This document shows positions 35,136 to 42,434 of a stretch of DNA of 64,000 bases, in pieces (the first letter of the stretch is position 1; each line of letters begins with the position of its first letter). This stretch comes from Bradyrhizobium sp. CSS354 (lineage in GTDB: Bacteria; Pseudomonadota; Alphaproteobacteria; Rhizobiales; Xanthobacteraceae). The notes below the pieces were generated by a model. The model saw only the letters and a program-made list of their open reading frames with translations. It was not told the origin of the DNA and did not search any database. Made by a program: the position numbers and the translations under genes. The stretch covers positions 62,001 to 126,000 of the forward strand of contig NZ_JAACFU010000019.1 of the NCBI RefSeq assembly GCF_029051725.1, given 5' to 3'.

Positions 35136-35840
35136 ATGACGTCACCAATCATTCATCGGGTCACGACGCTTGAACTTGCCGTGCGGCCGATCGTCTGGGC
35201 GTTCGCGGAGGAGCGGCGCGCCGAGATCGCCGCGCATTTCGCCGAGAAGCAGCGCGAGCGGCCAAAGCTCTGGAACGGTCGCGTCCTGCTCGGGCGCGAT
35301 GCAATGTTCACCGACGGCCATCTCGCCGCGACCTATTTCGAGACCGATTTCGCGAGCTTCCTCGCCTGGCGCGACTGGGGCTTTCCCGACAAGGCCGTGT
35401 TCAACGGCTTTGGCATGGGCGCGCTGCGCACGTCCGACGGCGCATTCGTGATGGGCGAGATGGCGCAGCACACCGCCAATGCAGGCCGGATCTATTTCCC
35501 CTCGGGGACGCCCGATCTCGACGACGTCAGGGGCGACACGCTCGACATTCCCGGCAGTGTGATCCGCGAACTCGAGGAAGAGACCGGCCTGACCGCGACC
35601 GACTATCGGGTCGAGCCGGACTGGCACTGCGTCGTCACTGGTCCCGCGATTGCAATGCTGAAAATTATCAACCTGGACATGCCGGGTGATGTGGCGCGTG
35701 CGCGGATCGAAGCCAATCTGGCGGGCGAGGCCGAGCCAGAGCTCTCGGCCATTCATCTCGTGCGCGGCATGAGTGATCTCACGCCGTCCATGCCGCGATT
35801 TGTCACGGCCTTCGTCGAGCAGCAGTTCGCGTTGCGCTGA
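35136..35840 (+). CDS. NUDIX hydrolase
   Basis: A 234-residue protein with a NUDIX domain in its second half. The Nudix box is recognisable as GDTLDIPGSVIRELEEETGL near residues 135-155, with the REL-EEETGL metal-binding core intact. The N-terminal half (FAEERRAEIAAHFAEKQRERPKLWNGRVLLG) carries the PLWNGRxL-type extension seen in a distinct NUDIX subgroup. It would hydrolyse a nucleoside-diphosphate-linked compound; substrate unknown. It starts 29 bases after the binding protein and may share its transcript. Confidence 0.88.
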   Translation: MTSPIIHRVTTLELAVRPIVWAFAEERRAEIAAHFAEKQRERPKLWNGRVLLGRDAMFTDGHLAATYFETDFASFLAWRDWGFPDKAVFNGFGMGALRTSDGAFVMGEMAQHTANAGRIYFPSGTPDLDDVRGDTLDIPGSVIRELEEETGLTATDYRVEPDWHCVVTGPAIAMLKIINLDMPGDVARARIEANLAGEAEPELSAIHLVRGMSDLTPSMPRFVTAFVEQQFALR

Positions 35841-35935
35841 TGCGCGAGGCTTGACATCGCTGCGCTCAGCCCATGTGATGGGCAAAATTGCAAACCTACA
35901 AAGAATGCAATGCACAATCGTCCAGGGAGGTTTTG

Positions 35936-37258
35936 ATGCGCGTGCGCAGGGCTGCCCGTTTGGTACGTGGGCTGTTGGTCGCGATATCAGCGACGGGCTT
36001 GGCAGTGTGCGCCCAGGCCCAAGATCAAGTCAAAGAGAAGAAGATCAAGATCGGCGTCGTTTTCGATTTAACCGGGCCTCTCGCCGGCGGCGGCTCTGAG
36101 CTCGGCTATATCGGCGCAAAGATCGTCCTTGACCATTTCGCCAAGACCGGCGTCGAGGGTTACAAGATCGAAGCGGTCTACGCCGATGCGCAGAGCAAGC
36201 CTGACATCGCGATCAACGAATCCGTCCGCCTGCTCGAGCAGGAAAAGGTCGACATGGTGCTCGGCTTCTTCTCCTCGGCGCAATGCGTGCCGGTCGCGGC
36301 GCGCGTCGAGCAGCTCAAGAAGTTCATGTGGATGACGACCTGCATCTCGTCGGCCGTGTTCAACGAGAAGGGTTATAAATACGTCTTCCGCCCGCAGGCG
36401 AGCGGCGACCAGTTCGGCATGATGACGATGGATTTCATCGCGCAGAACGCCAAGGCGAAGTTCGACAAGGAGCCGAAGGATCTGCGCGTCGCCATCATTC
36501 ACGAGGACGGCGCCTATGGCGTCGACGTGTCCAGGGGTAACGAGGCCGGCGCGAAGAAGGCGGGCTTCAACGTCGTGATGAAGGAGGGCTATTCGGCCAC
36601 CGCGCCTGACCTCTCCGCGCTGGTGACCAAGTTGAAGCGGGCCAAGCCCGACGTCATTTTCCACACCGGCTACAACCCCGATATCACGCTGCTGCTGCGT
36701 CAGGCCCGCGAGCAGGGGCTGAAGTTCGGCGCGCTGATGGGGCACGGCGCGGGTTACGGCGTCTATGAGAAGCTGAAGGAAGGCATGGGGGCTGATGCCA
36801 CCTACATCTTCAACACCGACCCGATCTCGATCTGGCTTGCCAACCAGAAGACCATGGACCCCAAGCTTCCGCCTGTGATCAAGATGGTCGGCGAGGAATT
36901 CGACAAGATCCGGCCCGGCGTCGCCATCCGCTCGGCGCATGTCGGCATCGGTGCGTCCAACACCTATGTGTTCATGAATGACGTGCTGCCGCGCGCGATC
37001 AAGAAATATGGCGGGGTCGATCCGGATGCGCTGCGTAAGGCTGCACTCGACACCGATATTCCCGAAGGGGGCACCATGCTCGGCTTCGGCGTCAAATTCT
37101 ACGGCGAGGGCACGCCGATGGCCGGACAGAACGAGCGCTCGTTCCCGGTCGTGATCCAGTACATCGACGACAAGTCCTCCGTGGTGTGGCCCAAGAGCCA
37201 GGCGCAGCGCGAGGCCGTGCTGCCGCTGCCGAAGGGCACCACCTACAGCAACCAGTAG
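35936..37258 (+). CDS. ABC transporter substrate-binding protein, branched-chain amino-acid type
   Basis: A 440-residue periplasmic binding protein with signal peptide (RLVRGLLVAISATGLAVCAQAQD). The type I fold starts KIKIGVVFDLTGPLAGGGSELGYIGAKIVLDHF, with AVYADAQSKPDIAINESVRLLEQEKVDMVLGF following, as in the LivK/amide family (Peripla_BP_6). The long C-terminus resembles subgroups that bind amides, aromatic acids or urea rather than leucine. It heads a complete five-component importer. The ATG at 35936 follows GGGAGG; the earlier frame start at 35888 is not used. Confidence 0.92.
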   Translation: MRVRRAARLVRGLLVAISATGLAVCAQAQDQVKEKKIKIGVVFDLTGPLAGGGSELGYIGAKIVLDHFAKTGVEGYKIEAVYADAQSKPDIAINESVRLLEQEKVDMVLGFFSSAQCVPVAARVEQLKKFMWMTTCISSAVFNEKGYKYVFRPQASGDQFGMMTMDFIAQNAKAKFDKEPKDLRVAIIHEDGAYGVDVSRGNEAGAKKAGFNVVMKEGYSATAPDLSALVTKLKRAKPDVIFHTGYNPDITLLLRQAREQGLKFGALMGHGAGYGVYEKLKEGMGADATYIFNTDPISIWLANQKTMDPKLPPVIKMVGEEFDKIRPGVAIRSAHVGIGASNTYVFMNDVLPRAIKKYGGVDPDALRKAALDTDIPEGGTMLGFGVKFYGEGTPMAGQNERSFPVVIQYIDDKSSVVWPKSQAQREAVLPLPKGTTYSNQ

Positions 37259-37289
37259 CGCCAATGCGCGCAGAGAGGAGAGCGGGACG

Positions 37290-38060
37290 GTGCTGGAAGT
37301 CAGCGGGCTGGTGAAGCGGTTTGGTGGCTTCACCGCCGTCAACAATGTGTCGTTCAAAGTCGATCAGGGCGAGATCCTCGGCCTGATCGGACCCAACGGC
37401 TCGGGCAAGAGCACGATTTTCAATATGCTCTCGGGCACGCTGGCGCCGACGTCCGGTTCGATCCTGTTCGGCGGCTCCGAGATCGCAGGCCTTCCGCCGC
37501 ACCGGATCATCAACAGCGGCATCGGCCGCACCTTCCAGATCCCGCGGCCGTTTCGTCGCCTGACGATCTTCGAGAACGTCGCGCTCGCCGGATTCTACGG
37601 CCAGGGCCGCCACAGCCGTGCCAGGGCCGAGGAGGCGGCCGAGCGATCACTGGCGATGGTCGGCTTGCCGACCGATCGCCATGCCAGCGTCGATGGTCTG
37701 GGCGCAGCCGGCCTGAAGAAGCTCGAACTGGCGAAAGCGCTCGCCACCGCGCCAAAACTTCTGCTGGCCGATGAGAGCCTCGGCGGCCTCGACGAGGCCG
37801 AGATGGGGCAGGCGGCCGACATGCTGCGCAACATCCGCGACGAGCTCGGCATCACCATCATCTGGGTCGAGCATATCATGGGCGTGCTGATGCGAGTCGT
37901 CGATCGCGTCATGGTGCTCGACCACGGCGAGAAGATCTCGGAAGGCTTGCCGAGTGCCGTTGCCGGCGATCCCCGTGTCATCGAGGTCTATCTCGGCACC
38001 GATGCCGAGACCACGCAGGCCGCGGCCGCCGCAGCGCGCCGCCGCGCGGGGGTGCAGTGA
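37290..38060 (+). CDS. livG: Branched-chain-type ABC transporter ATP-binding protein (LivG)
   Basis: A 256-residue ATPase: Walker A GPNGSGKSTIFNMLSG near residue 34, Q-loop RTFQIPRPFRRLTIFENV, Walker B LLLADESLGGLD and switch region IIWVEHIMGVLMRVVDRVMVLDHGEKI, all typical of LivG. The usual LSGGQ signature is degenerate (DGLGAAGLKKLELAKAL), as in many LivG proteins. GTG start at 37290 preceded by GAGAGCGGG. Its stop overlaps the livF start. Confidence 0.92.
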   Translation: MLEVSGLVKRFGGFTAVNNVSFKVDQGEILGLIGPNGSGKSTIFNMLSGTLAPTSGSILFGGSEIAGLPPHRIINSGIGRTFQIPRPFRRLTIFENVALAGFYGQGRHSRARAEEAAERSLAMVGLPTDRHASVDGLGAAGLKKLELAKALATAPKLLLADESLGGLDEAEMGQAADMLRNIRDELGITIIWVEHIMGVLMRVVDRVMVLDHGEKISEGLPSAVAGDPRVIEVYLGTDAETTQAAAAAARRRAGVQ

Positions 38061-38764
38061 TGCTGGAGCTCCGCGGTGTCAATGCCGGCTATGGCACGTT
38101 CCAGGCATTGTTCGATCTCGATCTCGACGTGAGGGCGGGTGAGGCTGTCGGCGTCATCGGGCCGAACGGGGCCGGCAAGACCACATTGATGCGCGTCATC
38201 TCCGGCCTGATCCGTCCCTCGCGTGGCTCGATCAGAATGGAGGGCGTGGACGTGGTGGCCACGCCGCCGCACAAGATCGTCAGCCTCGGGATCGCGCATG
38301 TGCCGGAGAATCGGCGGCTGTTTCCGCAGCTCTCGGTCGACGACAATCTCAAGATGGGCGCGTTCATGAAGGAGGCGCGCGACCACTACGCCGAACGGCT
38401 GGACGTGGTGTTCGAACTGTTTCCGCGCCTGAAGGAGCGCCGCCACCAGATGGCCGGCACCATGTCCGGCGGCGAGCAGCAGATGTGCGCCATCGGCCGC
38501 GCGCTGATGTCGAATCCAAAGCTGCTGCTGCTCGACGAGCCGTCGGCAGGGCTCGCGCCTGTGGTGGTGCAGCAGGTGTTCGAGCTGGTGAAGCGGATCC
38601 GCGCCAGCGGGCTGACCGTGTTGATCGTCGAGCAAAATGTGCAGCAGGTGCTGCGGGTGGTCGATCGTGCCTACCTGATCGAGGCGGGCACGATCAGGTC
38701 CTCAGGCACCTCGGCCGAGATGCTGGCAAGCGACACGGTCAAGGAAGCGTATCTCGGGGTGTGA
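38060..38764 (+). CDS. livF: Branched-chain-type ABC transporter ATP-binding protein (LivF)
   Basis: A 234-residue ATPase with Walker A GPNGAGKTTLMRVISG near residue 36, LivF hallmarks GIAHVPENRRLFPQLSVDDNLKMGAF and signature MSGGEQQMCAIGRAL, Walker B LLLLDEPSAGLAP, and IVEQNVQQVLRVVDRAYLIEAG. Start is in a TGATG overlap with livG, giving coupled synthesis of the ATPase pair. Confidence 0.95.
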   Translation: MLELRGVNAGYGTFQALFDLDLDVRAGEAVGVIGPNGAGKTTLMRVISGLIRPSRGSIRMEGVDVVATPPHKIVSLGIAHVPENRRLFPQLSVDDNLKMGAFMKEARDHYAERLDVVFELFPRLKERRHQMAGTMSGGEQQMCAIGRALMSNPKLLLLDEPSAGLAPVVVQQVFELVKRIRASGLTVLIVEQNVQQVLRVVDRAYLIEAGTIRSSGTSAEMLASDTVKEAYLGV

Positions 38765-38777
38765 GGTTCATGCGGGC

Positions 38778-39659
38778 ATGCAAGCGTTTTTAGACATTTT
38801 CGACATCTACCTGCTGGAGGCCGTGATCAACGGCATCCTGCTCGGCGGCGTGCTGGCGCTGCTCGCGCTCGGGCTCAATCTGATCTTCGGCGTCATCGAC
38901 GTGACCTGGATCTGCTACGCAGAGCTGGTGATGATCGGCATGTACGCCATGTATTTCCTGGTGCAGTATTACGGCATCAGCTATTTCCTCGCCGCGCCGC
39001 TCACCATCCTGCTGGTCGCGGTACTCGGCGCGGCGCTGCATTACCTCGTGATCGCGCCGCTGCTCACCGCGCCGCCGATCAACCAGTTGCTCGCGACCGG
39101 CGGGGTGCTGTTCGTGCTGCAGAGCTTTGCCACCGTCGCCTTCGGCATCGACTTCCGCAACCTCGGCATCCGCCTGCCGGTGCTCGCCTTCGGCGAGATG
39201 AATTTCAGCTACGCACGACTTCTGTCCTTCCTGGCTGCGCTGGTCGGCATGGTCGCGGTCTATCTGTTCATGACGCGGACCTTCACCGGCACCGCGATCC
39301 GGGCGATCTCGCAGGACCGGCAGATCATGGCGCTGATGGGCGTCGACACGAAGCGGATCTATCTCATCACCTCCGCGATCGGCGGGGGGCTGGCCGGGCT
39401 CGCCGCCTGCCTCCTTGTGCTGCAATATGACGTGCATCCCTTCGTCGGCCTGTCGTTCGGGCCGATCACTTTCCTGATCTGCGTGCTCGGGGGGTTAGGC
39501 AATTTCATCGGCGGCTTCATCGCCGCCTTCGTGTTCGCCGAGATCATCTCGCTCGGCGGCCTGTTCTCCGATCTCGAATGGGGCTACGTGCTCGCCTTCG
39601 CCTTCTTCATTGTCATGATGTTCATCCGGCCCGCGGGCCTGCTCGCGAAGCGCCGATGA
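38778..39659 (+). CDS. livH: Branched-chain-type ABC transporter permease (LivH)
   Basis: A 293-residue permease with about eight hydrophobic helices. LivH features are NGILLGGVLALLALGLNLIFGVIDVTWICYAELVMIGMY near the start and the cytosolic coupling loop GTAIRAISQDRQIMALMGVDTKRIYLITSAIGGGLAGLAA. It is 13 bases after livF. ATGATG at its end starts livM. Confidence 0.94.
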   Translation: MQAFLDIFDIYLLEAVINGILLGGVLALLALGLNLIFGVIDVTWICYAELVMIGMYAMYFLVQYYGISYFLAAPLTILLVAVLGAALHYLVIAPLLTAPPINQLLATGGVLFVLQSFATVAFGIDFRNLGIRLPVLAFGEMNFSYARLLSFLAALVGMVAVYLFMTRTFTGTAIRAISQDRQIMALMGVDTKRIYLITSAIGGGLAGLAACLLVLQYDVHPFVGLSFGPITFLICVLGGLGNFIGGFIAAFVFAEIISLGGLFSDLEWGYVLAFAFFIVMMFIRPAGLLAKRR

Positions 39660-40675
39660 TGGGGCGGGGACGACTTGCAGCCTGGGCGGTGGGATTGGCG
39701 GCGCTGGTCGCGCTGCCTTTCGTCTATCGCGATCCCTATCATCTGCACATCCTGGTGCTGATCCTGATCTGGTCGTTCGCCTATACGTCCTGGTCGATGA
39801 TGGGGCGGTTCGGCCTGGTCTCGCTCGGCCATGGCGGGTTCATGGGAATCGGCGCCTATGTCACCGCGCTACTCTGGAATCACCTGGGATGGTCGCCCTG
39901 GATCGGCATCCCCATCGGCATGGTCGCAGCCGGCGCGCTGGCGCTGATCGTCGGCTATCCCTGCTTTCGCTTCCGCATCACCGGGCACTATTTCGTGCTG
40001 GTGACGCTCGCGCTCTCCGGCATCGTGCTCCAGGTCATCACGGCGACGCGCGACTATACCGGCGGCTCGCTCGGCTACACGCCGAACCGGGCCGCGGGGA
40101 CCAAGCTCTGGGCGCTGCAATTCGACGACAAGATCACCTGGTATTTGATCGCGCTCGGGGTCTGGCTTTTCGGCATCGTGGTCTGGCACTGGGTCGACCG
40201 CAGCATGGCCCGCTATGCGCTGGAGGCGATTTCGGAGGACGAGGACGCCGCGGCCGCCGCCGGCGTTGACGTGACCGCGGAGAAGCTGAAGATCACACTG
40301 CTCAGCGCGCTGATGACGGCCTTGGCCGGCGCGATCTACTGCCAGTACCAGATGTTCATCACGCCAGACACGGTCAGCGGCATCGCGGTGTCGCTCCAGA
40401 TGGTGTTCGCGGCCATCGTCGGCGGCCTGTTCGTCTCGCTCGGCCCGACCTTCGGCGCTGTCATCACGATTATGTTGGCCGAGACCTTGCGCATCGGCTT
40501 TGGCACCAAGGCGGTCGGCTGGGACAATCTCGTCTACGGCGTGCTGCTCGTGCTTTTCATCATATTCCTTCCGAAGGGCATCCTTGGTAGCTTGCTCGAC
40601 CGATTGAAGCCGCAACGCAAGGTGCCCCGCGCTCATGAGCAAGAAGCCGTCCAAATCGCTCGCCCAGGAACTTGA
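39656..40675 (+). CDS. livM: Branched-chain-type ABC transporter permease (LivM)
   Basis: A 339-residue permease with about ten hydrophobic helices. LivM features: MGRFGLVSLGHGGFMGIGAYVTALLW in the first third, CFRFRITGHYFVLVTLALSGIVLQVI, and the coupling loop MARYALEAISEDEDAAAAAGVDVTAEKLKITLLSALMTALAGAIY. The ATG at 39656 overlaps the livH stop; 39659 is an equally good Met. The last 41 bases overlap the start of ppk2, an unusual extent for these families. Confidence 0.93.
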   Translation: MMGRGRLAAWAVGLAALVALPFVYRDPYHLHILVLILIWSFAYTSWSMMGRFGLVSLGHGGFMGIGAYVTALLWNHLGWSPWIGIPIGMVAAGALALIVGYPCFRFRITGHYFVLVTLALSGIVLQVITATRDYTGGSLGYTPNRAAGTKLWALQFDDKITWYLIALGVWLFGIVVWHWVDRSMARYALEAISEDEDAAAAAGVDVTAEKLKITLLSALMTALAGAIYCQYQMFITPDTVSGIAVSLQMVFAAIVGGLFVSLGPTFGAVITIMLAETLRIGFGTKAVGWDNLVYGVLLVLFIIFLPKGILGSLLDRLKPQRKVPRAHEQEAVQIARPGT

Positions 40676-41585
40676 CCGCTACATCACGCCCTTCCGCTAC
40701 GATGGCTCGGGCAAGTTTCATCTCAAGGACCACAAGACCGACGAGAAGGGCGACCTCGACAAGGAGAAGGCGCAGGAGATTCTCGAGGCCAACAAGAAGC
40801 GGCTGATCGCGTTTCAGGAGAAGCTCTACGCCCAGGACCGCTGGTCGGTGCTGATCGTGTTCCAGGCGATGGACGCCGGCGGCAAGGATTCTGCGATCAA
40901 GGCGATCTTCGAGGGCATCAATCCGCAGGGCTGCGCAGTCAGTGCCTTCAAGGCGCCGAGCAGCAAGGAGCTCGACCACGATTTCCTCTGGCGCCACGCG
41001 GTCGCGCTGCCGGAGCGCGGCCATATCGGCATCTTCAACCGCTCCCATTACGAGGAATGCCTGGTGACGCGCGTGCACCCGGAGATCCTCGCCAAGGAGA
41101 AGCTGCCGCAGAAGGTCCTCACCAAGAACATCTGGAAGGAGCGGTTCGAGGACATCTCTGCGTGGGAGCGCTATCTAGCGCGCAACGGCACCGTGGTGCT
41201 GAAATTCTTCCTCAACCTGTCCAAGGACGAGCAACGCGAGCGCTTCCTTGATCGGCTGGAGGAGCCGGCCAAGCAGTGGAAGTTCTCGATGGACGACATC
41301 AAGGAGCGCGCGCTGTGGCCGCGCTACCAGGCGGTCTATCAGGACATCGTCCGGCACACGGCAACGCCGCATGCGCCGTGGTATGTCGTGCCGGCCGACC
41401 ACAAATGGTTCGCCCGCGTCGTGATCGGGTCGGCCATCGTCGCGGCGCTCGAAAAGCTCGATCTGCGCTTCCCCCGCGCCGACAAGGCCTCGCTGGGCGA
41501 ATTCGACGAGGTGCGCAAGGCGCTGGAGAAGGAGGAGAAGGCGGACAAGAAACAAAAAACGCGAAAACAACCCCATGCACAGTAG
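40635..41585 (+). CDS. ppk2: Polyphosphate:nucleotide phosphotransferase (PPK2 family)
   Basis: Moves phosphate between polyphosphate and nucleotides in the cytosol. The 316-residue single-domain protein has the PPK2 P-loop DAGGKDSAIKAIFEGINPQGC near residue 78, the lid-type segment IGIFNRSHYEECLVTRVHPE near residue 133, and late DHKWFARVVIGSAIVAALEKLDLRFP. The single domain and spacing fit the PPK2 group annotated as polyphosphate:AMP/ADP phosphotransferase. It starts inside livM (41-base overlap). Its final codons, including the stop, lie inside a dispersed 26-bp repeat, so the Lys/Gln tail KKQKTRKQPHAQ is probably a recent extension. Confidence 0.92.
   Translation: MSKKPSKSLAQELDRYITPFRYDGSGKFHLKDHKTDEKGDLDKEKAQEILEANKKRLIAFQEKLYAQDRWSVLIVFQAMDAGGKDSAIKAIFEGINPQGCAVSAFKAPSSKELDHDFLWRHAVALPERGHIGIFNRSHYEECLVTRVHPEILAKEKLPQKVLTKNIWKERFEDISAWERYLARNGTVVLKFFLNLSKDEQRERFLDRLEEPAKQWKFSMDDIKERALWPRYQAVYQDIVRHTATPHAPWYVVPADHKWFARVVIGSAIVAALEKLDLRFPRADKASLGEFDEVRKALEKEEKADKKQKTRKQPHAQ
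41560..41585. repeat. 26-bp repeat, copy 2 (overlaps ppk2 stop codon)
   Basis: Exact reverse complement of 919-944. It begins CGCGAAAACAACCCC and ends CAGTAG, the TAG being the ppk2 stop codon. In both copies the element lies at the 3' end of a gene. Confidence 0.8.
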
Positions 41586-42434
41586 CCGGGGATAGCGAAA
41601 TCAATGACTTGAAGGCCAGCTCGATCGATTGCGGATTTGTCGAAGCGGTTTGACTCGTCGGGCAAAACAGGGGTATGATGTCATCATCCCCAATCCCTCA
41701 GTACCCACGCGCCAACCCGTAGCAGACGCGCTCTACATTTGCGGGAAGGGCAGTCTCGTAACTCGTCCACTTCTCGTGTTTCGGCAGCGGTGAATCCGTC
41801 GCGCTGGAATGGAACGCGCCCTCAAATGTGATTTGCGCGCCATTGATCTTGCTTGACAGTCTTGCGTCACGGGAGGACCATCCCAATGGTCGCAAACAAG
41901 CGACGCGCAACGTCCACATCAAGAGCAAGGGGAGGTCTATGACACCACCTCCGCAGAACCAGCCGCGTTAAGTGCGATGGAGCTCGTTCGGACTATCGCA
42001 TAGCGGCAGAAACGCGAACGGCACGCCGGGCCAAGGTCTAGTGGGCTGCATCAGTGTGGCATAGCCCCTACCTGCCCGGCGCTGTATTTGCATCACATCG
42101 ATCGCATCACAGCGATCATGTCGGATGGCCGTGACAAGGCCGCCGCGCTTTTGACATCTTACTTCTCTCCTCCTCCTCATCGCCGTCATTCCGGGCCGAC
42201 TCCCGGAATGACGGGAGGAGTTTTGCGCGTGCCCGCATTCCGATCGCTGCACTTCCCGGCTTGAGTCCGCGGTTCCCGCTTCCTGCACCGCGGCAAATGC
42301 CAAGAGAATGTCGCCTCAGTGGCCAACTTCCGACACAGCGCCCGGGCGAATAGCGTCGATCCGACATGATGCATGTGCTTCGGCGGTGACGGGCCCGACG
42401 TCGCCGTCGCATTCATTTTCCCAGGGAATCCCTC
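41586..42434. other. Long intergenic region between ppk2 and mscS
   Basis: About 850 bases with no gene I can support. Short frames exist on both strands, but none has a recognisable product, a good ribosome site or typical codon use. It contains a perfect 12-base palindrome at 42184-42213. The segment 41700-42000 may be decayed coding sequence, but no parent family was recognised. Confidence 0.5.
42184..42213. repeat. Palindromic element
   Basis: CGTCATTCCGGG (42184-42195) and CCCGGAATGACG (42202-42213) form a perfect 12-base stem with a six-base loop. The sequence is typical of the small dispersed palindromes found between genes in Bradyrhizobium genomes. Confidence 0.75.
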
